Shown here: piece after piece, positions 52,476-59,008 of the stretch
How positions within the stretch are numbered: the first letter of the stretch is position 1
How the letters are laid out: each line of letters opens with the position of its first letter
Position numbers and translations under genes: made by a program
Virus record (IMG/VR): IMGVR_UViG_3300044994_000135
Location: 1-59,008 of that record
Length of the DNA stretch: 59,008 nt
Reading direction: 5' to 3' (one strand)
From: a virus
Notes under the pieces: generated by a model
Told to the model about the DNA's origin: nothing
Database searches by the model: none
The model's input: only the letters and a program-made list of their open reading frames with translations

Positions 52476-52955
52476 TTAAACGAAAATAGCCTTAAATCCG
52501 AGATATGTGACCGCCCCGCGCCAGCACTGGCGACCGTCCACGGTGGTCACGTCGATCCGCTCGGGCTCTCCGCCCGAGTAGTAGTCTACCGTATTGTCCC
52601 AGTTGGCCGTTAGCGCCGTGCGGACCAGGTCGTCGATGCTCTCCAGGCGGTCGGCGAGCGTGTTGTACGTGCTCTCGGCCACGTCGGTCTGCTGCAGGTA
52701 GTAGGTGAGCCGGACCTCGAACGTCTGGTCGATGTTGGCCATGGGGTCGAACGCCTGTTTGCGGCGGACGAGGCACACCATGAAGTTCACGAGCGGCATC
52801 GAGCCGTCGCCGGGGTTGTGGATGAGCCGCGAGGCGTCGAGCTGGGTGTCGGCCAGCACGTCGTACAGGTAGACGCGGGAGGTCATGGCCGCGACCGTCG
52901 CCGAGTCGAAGATGTTCTCCTGCCACGCCGTGCGCACCGCCAGACCGGTCGTCAT
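52476..52955 (-). CDS. Tail terminator-like protein, 159 aa
   Basis: FMVCLVRRKQAFDPMANIDQ then FEVRLTYYLQQTDVAE, an alpha/beta plan like lambda gpU-type terminators, between the connector and tube genes. Overlaps the upstream gene as ATGA. Confidence 0.6.
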   Translation of the reverse strand: MTTGLAVRTAWQENIFDSATVAAMTSRVYLYDVLADTQLDASRLIHNPGDGSMPLVNFMVCLVRRKQAFDPMANIDQTFEVRLTYYLQQTDVAESTYNTLADRLESIDDLVRTALTANWDNTVDYYSGGEPERIDVTTVDGRQCWRGAVTYLGFKAIFV

Positions 52956-53683
52956 CGGAGCATGATCAGCGTCCCGCCGCCAGCCGTGGTGGTGTCGGGC
53001 AGGCCGTCGCCGTCGGAGTCGTACCCGAGCTTGATGCCCTCGAACACCAGCGCGAACTCCCGCTCAAGGGCCTCGTGCTTCACCCAGTGCTTGTCCCCGT
53101 TCTCTTGCGAGGCGACGAACAGCAGCATCGAGAGGGCCTTGAGCGTCACCGCGAGCTTTAGCTCGTCGGGCCGGTTGACGCGCGCCCACTTATACCCGGC
53201 GCGATCCAGCTTGTTCTTCACGTGCAGGATGGCCTGCGCGATGTAGCGCTCCCGCTGGGTGTCGGTGGAGTAGCTGTCGATGTGCGGGTAGTGGTCGCGG
53301 AGGTCGTTCTGCGTCACGTTCAGCGGCCTGTCCTGCGACAGCACCCGCTCAAGAGTTAGGGGCTTCAGAACCGTTTGGATCTGCTCGGTCGCCTGCAGCC
53401 GGAAGTTGATCGCGATGTAGTAGTCTTCGACGCCCGCCGAGCCCGTCGGGTCCGGGTCGTCAATGGCCGGGATGGTGAAGTGGAACGACTGCCGCTCGGC
53501 GTCCCACGCCCACGAGCTGATCGTGACCACCGCGCCAGTCCCCGCCGCCGCCTGGTTGCGGGTCGGCTGGGTGTCGAACACGTAGATCGCCGGGGTCTGG
53601 ACGGTCAGCAGCGTGCTCGGGACCTCGTTGTCCACGAGCGGTTGGAACCAGTAGGTGATGTTCTTGCCGAACGGGTAGCCCAC
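52952..53683 (-). CDS. Head-tail connector region protein, 243 aa
   Basis: Mixed fold with N-terminal beta part (TYWFQPLVDNEVPSTLLTVQ) and a helical C-terminal half (QRERYIAQAILHVKNKLDRA). The tail end YDSDGDGLPD is a calcium-binding-like loop as in dockerin or TSP3 repeats, unusual in this position. Adaptor role from synteny. Confidence 0.55.
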   Translation of the reverse strand: MGYPFGKNITYWFQPLVDNEVPSTLLTVQTPAIYVFDTQPTRNQAAAGTGAVVTISSWAWDAERQSFHFTIPAIDDPDPTGSAGVEDYYIAINFRLQATEQIQTVLKPLTLERVLSQDRPLNVTQNDLRDHYPHIDSYSTDTQRERYIAQAILHVKNKLDRAGYKWARVNRPDELKLAVTLKALSMLLFVASQENGDKHWVKHEALEREFALVFEGIKLGYDSDGDGLPDTTTAGGGTLIMLR

Positions 53684-53690
53684 TGGTCAG

Positions 53691-53897
53691 TTACTCCTCG
53701 CCCTCGCCCTCGTCCTCGCCGGTCTCCAGCGCGGGCGCGTCCTCGCCGGTCTCCAGCGCGGGCGCGTCGAGCGCTCGGTCGACGGCCTGCCGCCTCACCA
53801 GCGCCTCGACGTCGGCGAGTAACTCGGCGGGGATCTCGCCCTCCCTGCCGTCCTTAAACGCGTCAATGTGCTCGCTTCGGATCTTGCCCTTGCTCAT
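53691..53897 (-). CDS. Hypothetical acidic protein, 68 aa
   Basis: Start at ATG 53897 (MSKGKIRSEHID); coupled by ATGA to the upstream gene. Acidic tail built from ETGEDAPAL repeats. No family recognised. Confidence 0.55.
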   Translation of the reverse strand: MSKGKIRSEHIDAFKDGREGEIPAELLADVEALVRRQAVDRALDAPALETGEDAPALETGEDEGEGEE

Positions 53898-54091
53898 ATC
53901 TTGTTGTCCCTCTTGTCTCTCTCCGCGCACTCCTCGGCCTGCTTGCGGAACTGCTCGGTGCTTTTGACGCCCTCGCCCCGCTGCTCGGCAGCCCGCCGGG
54001 CATGGGCCATGGTCCTGTCGATGGCCTCGCGCACCTCGCGCTCGCTCATCCGCTCCTTGGCGACCTCGACCGCGGTGATTCTCATGTTCAT
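53894..54091 (-). CDS. Hypothetical helical protein, 65 aa
   Basis: Almost wholly charged helix (AKERMSEREVREAIDRTMAH). Resembles the 54911-55114 product in composition. ATGA overlaps on both sides. Confidence 0.55.
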   Translation of the reverse strand: MNMRITAVEVAKERMSEREVREAIDRTMAHARRAAEQRGEGVKSTEQFRKQAEECAERDKRDNKI

Positions 54092-54444
54092 AACTCATCG
54101 ACCCTCGATAAAAGCTCCGGGTGCGCGTACACGCACTTCTCGGCCACCTCGGGCCGCACGTGCCCGCCCTGGAGCAACCGCTCGATGTGCCCGCAGAAAA
54201 AGGGCCGGAGCGTCGGCGTGCCCGTCAGGTCCTTGAACACCTTGCTGCGGAAGGTGCCAATCGAAACGACCGGCACATCGGCCATCGGCCCGGAGTACCG
54301 CTCGCGATACACCGAGCACGAGTTGTCCGAGTTGAGCCGCGGGCACCTGACCGGGGCGGGCTCGTAGGGGTCGTGGCAGTAGCAACAAGACGCCTTGCAG
54401 ATCTCTTTGCAGTACCGAACGACCTTCGGATCGCTGTCGTCCAC
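54088..54444 (-). CDS. Cys-cluster protein, 118 aa
   Basis: Contains CKEICKASCCYC, a dense Cys group, plus VRCPRLNSDNSCSVY, similar in style to iron- or zinc-chelating YkgJ-type motifs. Unexpected in a head-gene cluster; a metal-binding regulator or assembly factor is possible. Confidence 0.6.
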   Translation of the reverse strand: MDDSDPKVVRYCKEICKASCCYCHDPYEPAPVRCPRLNSDNSCSVYRERYSGPMADVPVVSIGTFRSKVFKDLTGTPTLRPFFCGHIERLLQGGHVRPEVAEKCVYAHPELLSRVDEL

Positions 54445-54465
54445 AACCCCTACCGGAACGGCTCA

Positions 54466-54888
54466 TCAGATTATGATGCTCTCGACTTTCGCTTCCCACT
54501 TCCACGACTCGGCCGCGATGCCGGTCACCCGGAGCTCGACCGTCTGATCGGTGGTGTTCGCCGCGAAGACGATCGCCGGAGTCCCGGCAGAGTCCTCGGC
54601 GATGGTGCCCTGCGGCGACCCGACCGCCGTCACGTTACCCGCCGACTGTCTGCGGAAGGCGGCGCTCACGTGGATGTACGCCGCTGAGGTCGCCGCATCG
54701 ATCTTGCCGATCACGAACCCGCGAACGGCGATGGCCTCTCCCACGGCGATCGGGCGACTGCGCCAGATGACCGTCACGGTCGCGTCGCTCGTGGCGACCT
54801 TCCGCTGGTCCTCAACGCACCCCTCCTTGTAGGAGCCGCCTTCGGCTACAACTGCCCGGCTGTCGTTCTGGTTGAATGGAGTTCCCAT
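54466..54888 (-). CDS. Head-associated structural protein, 140 aa
   Basis: Small beta-rich protein (ATVTVIWRSRPIAVGEAIAV; AYIHVSAAFRRQ; TVELRVTGIAAESWKWEAKV). Close to the coat gene; a decoration or head-completion role is plausible. No named family. Confidence 0.5.
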   Translation of the reverse strand: MGTPFNQNDSRAVVAEGGSYKEGCVEDQRKVATSDATVTVIWRSRPIAVGEAIAVRGFVIGKIDAATSAAYIHVSAAFRRQSAGNVTAVGSPQGTIAEDSAGTPAIVFAANTTDQTVELRVTGIAAESWKWEAKVESIII

Positions 54889-54910
54889 AAAGATCCCTTA
54901 TTAAATGGCG

Positions 54911-55114
54911 CTACCCGCGCCGTGAGTCCAAATCCTTGTCCGCCCTGTCCGCGATACGATCCACCTGTTGCCGGATCTCGCGCTCGGTCACGTGGGTGTT
55001 GCCCATGCGCACGGCGGTCTCCTTGCAGTCGCGGTAGAGTGTCTCGCGGGCCGCCTTCCGCATGTCATCGGTGCTGTACCCCGTGGGCCTCTCGCCCTCT
55101 GGTCGCCTAAGCAT
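54911..55114 (-). CDS. Hypothetical helical protein, 67 aa
   Basis: Charged helices (DMRKAARETLYRDCKETAVR; VTEREIRQQVDRIADRAD). Overlaps the upstream gene by 8 bases. The second helix resembles REVREAIDRTMAH of the 53894-54091 protein. Confidence 0.55.
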   Translation of the reverse strand: MLRRPEGERPTGYSTDDMRKAARETLYRDCKETAVRMGNTHVTEREIRQQVDRIADRADKDLDSRRG

Positions 55115-55532
55115 CGGCTGCCTTCTTTTCTGCCGCCTTTGCGCTGCGCTGCAAACGCTCCTCCAAGCTCGCTGGCCTCGTACGCTCGGCGGCCTCCATT
55201 TCCCGCTTTAGATCCTCGCGGGCCATCTTCCGCATGGCCAGTTGGTTGTCGATGTGGTTTCGGATCTGCGTGTGCTCGTCAACCATGTTCTCGGCGGTCG
55301 AGATGCCCCCGATGCCGTCGTTCCTGAGGAGGTTGCCGTAGCCCAGAATCGGCCAGCCCTTCATCTCGTACTTCTGCACGTTGGCGTAAGTGCCGGCGGA
55401 GGATTCAAGGTTGAAAAAGAACACGTCTTTGAACTCCTTCCCCTTGACCCCTTTATTGCGGGTGGCAAGAAAGGCCACGAACGGGTACCGCGGCTTTTCC
55501 ATATTCTCGTAATCGATCAATTCTGAAGACAT
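55107..55532 (-). CDS. Hypothetical protein, 141 aa
   Basis: ATG 55532 chosen (MSSELIDYENMEKP); the open frame continues to 55568. Mixed N-terminal half (PFVAFLATRNKGVKGKEFKD) and a long charged helix at the end. Coat-operon position suggests a head accessory. Confidence 0.55.
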   Translation of the reverse strand: MSSELIDYENMEKPRYPFVAFLATRNKGVKGKEFKDVFFFNLESSAGTYANVQKYEMKGWPILGYGNLLRNDGIGGISTAENMVDEHTQIRNHIDNQLAMRKMAREDLKREMEAAERTRPASLEERLQRSAKAAEKKAADA

Positions 55533-55554
55533 AACCTCTGACTCACACAAAACG

Positions 55555-55587
55555 GGCGGGGCGCTCACGCACAGGCAGCGCCCCGCC
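55555..55587 (-). terminator. Intrinsic terminator after the major capsid gene
   Basis: An 11-bp stem, GGCGGGGCGCT (55555-55565) with AGCGCCCCGCC (55577-55587), followed in the leftward direction by a U-run. Expected behind a highly expressed coat gene to limit downstream transcription. Confidence 0.75.
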
Positions 55588-55608
55588 GGGTTAACAACTA
55601 ACTACCGA

Positions 55609-56490
55609 TTAGGCCACGTCGCTCTTCAGGCAGACGCCCGCAGAGTCGACGTACTCCCCGACCTGGTACCACATCATCGTCTTGATGTTCAGGATGCTGT
55701 TGGCGAACTCGGTCTGTTCGGCGATCGAAGTCTCGAACGCCGGCTCGTCCCCGCTCGGGTAGAGGGCCGCGATGGCAAACTGCGGAGCCCACACCCCCCC
55801 GACGTGGTTGGTGTTGGAGTCGGCGAGCGCCGTGTTCCCGGACTCGTACAGCTCGATCCCGAGCATCGTGCCGAGGAAGCCCGGGACGGCTTGAGCGCCG
55901 TTCAGAGCTCGCTCGGGGTTGAACTGCGGGTTGGCGTAGAACGACCCGCTGGAGTTGCGGATATCATTGCCGATCTCGTAGGACTGCTTGTAGTTGAGCA
56001 CCCCGACAAGCCGCTGCGACGGGATGTTCCCGGCGCGGACCAGGTAGGCCGCTTCGAGGATCTTCGCCACCGTCATTGTCGCGCCCGCGTCGACGACTTG
56101 CGAGAAGCCGGCTGCCAGGGCGAGGACGTCCTGGTCGAACTTCTTCGCGCACGCCTGGGCGCTGAGGGACGCCAACCGGTTCGGGTCAGCCCCCGCCGCG
56201 AACCGCACGCTCTCGATGGAGGGGCGGAGCAGCACAACGGCCTTTTGCAGAGTCAGCGTCACCTTAGTGTCGGTGAGCGTCTGGCTCGTCGCCGCGCCGA
56301 TCTCGGCCACCACCGAGGCGGTGATGCTGCCGGACTTCGGCAGGTCCTTGACGCGGGTGTTGGGGGCTCCGACGTTGAACGGAGCGACCAGCCGTGGCGC
56401 GATTACCTGGCTGGTGAACATTGGCACGATGGCGGCGTCCACTGCCGCCGCCAACGTGATCATGTTGGAATACTGGGTTTCGTTAGCCAT
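55609..56490 (-). CDS. Major capsid protein, 293 aa
   Basis: Reads as an HK97-fold coat protein: helical and strand mix (TLTLQKAVVLLRPSIESVRF), spine-like KKFDQDVLALAAGFSQVVDA, and a C-terminal part AEQTEFANSILNIKTMMWYQ. Preceded by a scaffold gene and followed by a strong terminator, the standard coat context. Confidence 0.82.
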   Translation of the reverse strand: MANETQYSNMITLAAAVDAAIVPMFTSQVIAPRLVAPFNVGAPNTRVKDLPKSGSITASVVAEIGAATSQTLTDTKVTLTLQKAVVLLRPSIESVRFAAGADPNRLASLSAQACAKKFDQDVLALAAGFSQVVDAGATMTVAKILEAAYLVRAGNIPSQRLVGVLNYKQSYEIGNDIRNSSGSFYANPQFNPERALNGAQAVPGFLGTMLGIELYESGNTALADSNTNHVGGVWAPQFAIAALYPSGDEPAFETSIAEQTEFANSILNIKTMMWYQVGEYVDSAGVCLKSDVA

Positions 56491-56512
56491 AAAATCTCCT
56501 TAAAAGGCCCCT

Positions 56513-57325
56513 TTAGACCTTTGGTGAAAAATTGTTCATAAAGTTTTCGAGCGCCTTCGGGTTCGAGCGGAAGAACTCCGTCTGCCTGTCCTTCGGCCAG
56601 AGCGCGAAGTCCGCCGGCGTGCTCGTCTGCCCGTTGGTGACGGCGGGCTTGGTCCCGGAGGCCGGCTTGGTGCCGCCCACGGCCTCGCTCACGAACATGC
56701 GGGGCGCGACCTTGGCCAGCTCCTCGGCCCACTCCTCGGGCTGCATGTACTCCCCAGGGTTGACGCGGGAATAGCGGATCGTCCCCTTCTCGTCGCGGAT
56801 GACGATCTCGCCGTCCTGCATATCCATGAACCGCTCGACGTCCGCCTGGACGAACCGGTGGAACTCGGGGTGCAGTTTCGGCCCGATGCGGCCCATCACG
56901 TTCTTGGTGACGCGCTCAGTCTTGAGCTCCGACTTCAGCCTGGCGTTCTCCTCCTCGAGTGCCGCCTTCTCGGCGCCCAGGTCCTTGCGGAGCTTGGCCT
57001 CGCGCGCGGCGTACTGCCGTTCCATCTCCTCGGGGTTGTTCTTGGCCCTTTCGGCCATGAGCTGCTCGCGCTCGGCCTTGAGCGCCTTGTACTCCTCGAA
57101 ATCGATGCCGTTGAGCTGCGCCTTGATGGCGTCGAGCTGCTTTTTCGTGTCGACCAGCTCGCCCTCGAATCGCCGGGCGCGCTCTAACGCCTTCTCGTAC
57201 TTGGCAGCGTCAACGGTCTGAGTGGCGGATGTTCCTTCTCCGCTCGCGCTCGCGCTCGCGCTCGCGTCGCCTTGTGCCTGGGGGGTGGTGGGTGAACTTG
57301 CTGATGATGCCGTATCGCCGGACAT
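56513..57325 (-). CDS. Scaffolding protein, 270 aa
   Basis: Ser/Ala-rich disordered N terminus, then an extended coiled coil (AKYEKALERARRFEGELVDT; EEENARLKSELK) and a C-terminal helix-turn (STPADFALWPKDRQTEFFRS) that could bind coat. Directly upstream of the coat gene. Confidence 0.8.
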   Translation of the reverse strand: MSGDTASSASSPTTPQAQGDASASASASGEGTSATQTVDAAKYEKALERARRFEGELVDTKKQLDAIKAQLNGIDFEEYKALKAEREQLMAERAKNNPEEMERQYAAREAKLRKDLGAEKAALEEENARLKSELKTERVTKNVMGRIGPKLHPEFHRFVQADVERFMDMQDGEIVIRDEKGTIRYSRVNPGEYMQPEEWAEELAKVAPRMFVSEAVGGTKPASGTKPAVTNGQTSTPADFALWPKDRQTEFFRSNPKALENFMNNFSPKV

Positions 57326-57332
57326 AAACCTT

Positions 57333-57752
57333 CTACTTCGCTTCCCGCATTGCCTTCACTATCCGCCGTACCTGCTCATCGGCCAACCCGAAGAACCTGC
57401 GGCGCACTTGGTTCCCGGCCGCCTTCAACGCCTCGCGGGCGGAGTTGAAGAAAATGCGGCCCTCGCTCCCGTTGGAGGTGCGCTTGACCTCGTGGGTGAT
57501 GGCCGACAACATGTTGCCGGAAAACTCTAAATTGGGCGGGCTGACCTGGCGGCCCGCGCTCTGCCGAAACCTGGCGTACGCCGGGGAGTACGGCGCGAAC
57601 GGGCCGCCGTCGACGTCCTTCCCGCTCCTCGTGCGGCGGATGATGCGGGTAGCCTCGTCGGCGAGCTGCTGCTCGAACGCCCCGAGGCACCTCTCGATCT
57701 GAGCTTGGGGGAGAGAGACGAAAACGTGCTGGTTCTTGATGTCGATCCCCAT
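57333..57752 (-). CDS. Phage virion morphogenesis protein, 139 aa
   Basis: Start ATG 57752 (MGIDIKNQHVFV), one base overlapping the head-protein stop region. RTRSGKDVDGGPFAPYSPAY, then NLEFSGNMLSAITHEVKRTS matches gpG/HK97-gp10-like head or tail-completion proteins. Lies between minor head and scaffold genes. Confidence 0.65.
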   Translation of the reverse strand: MGIDIKNQHVFVSLPQAQIERCLGAFEQQLADEATRIIRRTRSGKDVDGGPFAPYSPAYARFRQSAGRQVSPPNLEFSGNMLSAITHEVKRTSNGSEGRIFFNSAREALKAAGNQVRRRFFGLADEQVRRIVKAMREAK

Positions 57753-58558
57753 CAGGATGGATCGGCCTCCGCGTTTCGCTCTGTCATGATCTCGTCTGCC
57801 AACTCGTCCGAAATGGGCCGCCAGTGGTGGCGGCAGTTGTACCCGCCGCCGTAGACCTCGACCGGTAGGCCCTGGCCGTTGTCCATCGCGCGGATCTCTT
57901 CGAGTGAGTATACCCGATCCACGTGCTCGGCGCAAAACGGGCGGGTCCGCTCGTCGTCCGGGCCGACGTACAGGAACTTGGTGATCCCGGCTTTCTCGGC
58001 CTTCTTGATGTGCGTGAGCCGCTGGAACGCCATCCCGGCTGTGTTGAGCTCGGTCTTCACGTGCCGGAACGCGGCGTCGCCCAGGTTGTCGATGATGGCG
58101 TCCGGGTCCGGGCGCTTTCCGAGCACTACCGAATCCAGCACCGCCGACCGCACGTCGCCGAGGTAGTTCCGAATGGTGCGGGAGGCCATATCCAGGCGGT
58201 CATCGGCCAGCGCCTCGAGGCTCCTCCTGGCGAACCCGCCGAGCGGGGCTTTCAGCCCGGTGGTGTCGGTGAACTCGCCGGCGGCGATGAGGAACCTCCC
58301 GGCGAGCACCTCGCGGATGCCCCCAAGCCGCTCCGCCGCTGCGGTCGACGAGAGCGCCTCGTCCAGGTCCGCCAGTGCGCGCGCGGCCTCACGCACGGTG
58401 GCCTCCGTGGGGATGTCCCGCACGCTGCGTCGCACGTACCGTTCAACGAACCGCCTAAGCGCCTCGACCAGCCGGTCCACCTGGCCCTCGGCCAGCGCGA
58501 GCTGGTCTTTCGCCCTGCGGTTCAGCCGACTGACTATCCTGCTGCCCCTGTCCGCCAT
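57752..58558 (-). CDS. Minor head protein (Mu gpF/SPP1 gp7-like), 268 aa
   Basis: Helical N terminus, then the conserved C-terminal pattern KFLYVGPDDERTRPFCAEHV ... GGYNCRHHWRPIS. Such proteins are injected or line the portal region. Its start lies 104 bases inside the portal C-terminal coding region, an unusually long overlap. Confidence 0.82.
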   Translation of the reverse strand: MADRGSRIVSRLNRRAKDQLALAEGQVDRLVEALRRFVERYVRRSVRDIPTEATVREAARALADLDEALSSTAAAERLGGIREVLAGRFLIAAGEFTDTTGLKAPLGGFARRSLEALADDRLDMASRTIRNYLGDVRSAVLDSVVLGKRPDPDAIIDNLGDAAFRHVKTELNTAGMAFQRLTHIKKAEKAGITKFLYVGPDDERTRPFCAEHVDRVYSLEEIRAMDNGQGLPVEVYGGGYNCRHHWRPISDELADEIMTERNAEADPS

Positions 58559-59008
58559 CTTCCTCTAGTGCCGACATCAGCGCGCCGTTTGGCCCGACCG
58601 TGACCTCCGGACGAGCCGGCTCGTCCGGAAGAGCTTCGATGTCTTTCAGGATCCGCTCCTCGTCCTTGTCCGGGAGGTCCATCTTCTGGGCGAACTTCTT
58701 GAGGACGGCCTTGCGCCAGCTCGGGATCTCGTCAATGTCCCGCCGAACAAGGGTAACCATCTCGATGAGCTGCTCCACGTCCTCGATCGACACATCGCGG
58801 GAGAACGTCACCCTGCCGTCGAACTTCGCGCCCTTTTCGGGCCCGTACACGTAAACGGCGTAGTGCTTGACCATGCGGTTTACCGCGTTCTCGATCTCCT
58901 CGATCTTGCCCTGTACCAGCGACAGCAGCTCGTCCTTCATCTCGCGGATGGTGTCGGCCCCGGCCACGGCCTTGCTGTTGGCCGCGAGCGACTGGATGCG
59001 GTTGAACC
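58455..59008 (-). CDS. Portal protein, C-terminal part
   Basis: Continuation of the gene at 1-1174; 59008 joins position 177 by identity. After AVAGADTIREMKDELLSLV, the chain runs through VNRMVKHYAVYVYGPEKGA and EDVEQLIEMVTLVRRDID (crown/stem-like helices) to a Gly/Pro/Arg-rich tail ending RAGRGPGGPAGRGA. Confidence 0.88.
   Translation of the reverse strand, partial: FNRIQSLAANSKAVAGADTIREMKDELLSLVQGKIEEIENAVNRMVKHYAVYVYGPEKGAKFDGRVTFSRDVSIEDVEQLIEMVTLVRRDIDEIPSWRKAVLKKFAQKMDLPDKDEERILKDIEALPDEPARPEVTVGPNGALMSALEEDGGQGQQDSQSAEPQGERPARAGRGPGGPAGRGA
58832..59008. repeat. Terminal direct repeat, right copy
   Basis: Same sequence as 1-177 with two substitutions. Evidence for circularity or terminal redundancy of the assembled genome. 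Confidence 0.95.

Overview
The window looks like the complete genome of a temperate, long-tailed, double-stranded DNA phage that also carries plasmid functions (a phage-plasmid-like element). The first 177 bases recur at the end (58832-59008) with two mismatches, so the replicon appears circular or terminally redundant, about 58.83 kb. The portal gene is cut by the window ends and closes into one 516-codon frame across the junction. GC content is high, GTG and TTG starts are common, and the secreted proteins have Thr/Pro- or Pro-rich tails. Together with several cargo protein types this fits a Planctomycetota (Gemmata-like) host; that host call is inference. No complete tRNA, rRNA or CRISPR array was seen.

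The leftward strand carries replication, packaging, virion and lysis genes. Reading leftward from 11.28 kb there is a ribbon-helix-helix protein, a primase-polymerase/SF3 helicase (8743-11088) and a non-coding origin-like region (7.88-8.75 kb) with three tandem-repeat arrays, 11 GGTAAGG boxes and a 24-bp inverted repeat. Next come a VRR-NUC nuclease, the small terminase, a DNA methyltransferase, a VirD4/TraG-type coupling ATPase, the large terminase and the portal. Continuing from the right end are minor head protein, scaffold, coat, connectors, tail tube, tail chaperones with a -1 frameshift site, a 1350-residue tape measure, tail-tip and fibre proteins, then holin-like protein, endolysin and an exported lipoprotein.

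The rightward strand (11.36-36.2 kb) holds accessory and early genes. They are a SNF2 helicase, DUF2815 ssDNA-binding protein, DUF2800 nuclease, a nonapeptide-repeat protein, a metzincin protease, a secreted pectate-lyase-like beta-helix, a sigma-70-like factor, a ~650-nt hairpin-dense region that is probably a structured RNA, and an unrecognised 241-aa protein just behind it.

From 24.2 to 32.5 kb is a plasmid-like block: DUF932, a PC4-like protein, an AT-rich inverted-repeat region (candidate oriT), a vWA protein, a kinase-like membrane protein, a MobC-like protein, a MobF-type relaxase, a second coupling ATPase and a lipoprotein. No VirB4- or VirB-type channel genes were found, so the block would support mobilization rather than self-transfer. 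It is followed by a tyrosine integrase and an attP candidate built on the 5' part of a tRNA-Pro(CGG) gene flanked by integrase arm-type repeats, then lysis-like genes and endonuclease VII.

The most unusual points are the two conjugation-type coupling ATPases and a relaxase in one tailed-phage genome, one of those ATPases lying inside the packaging operon between the two terminase subunits, and the putative large RNA next to an unknown protein.
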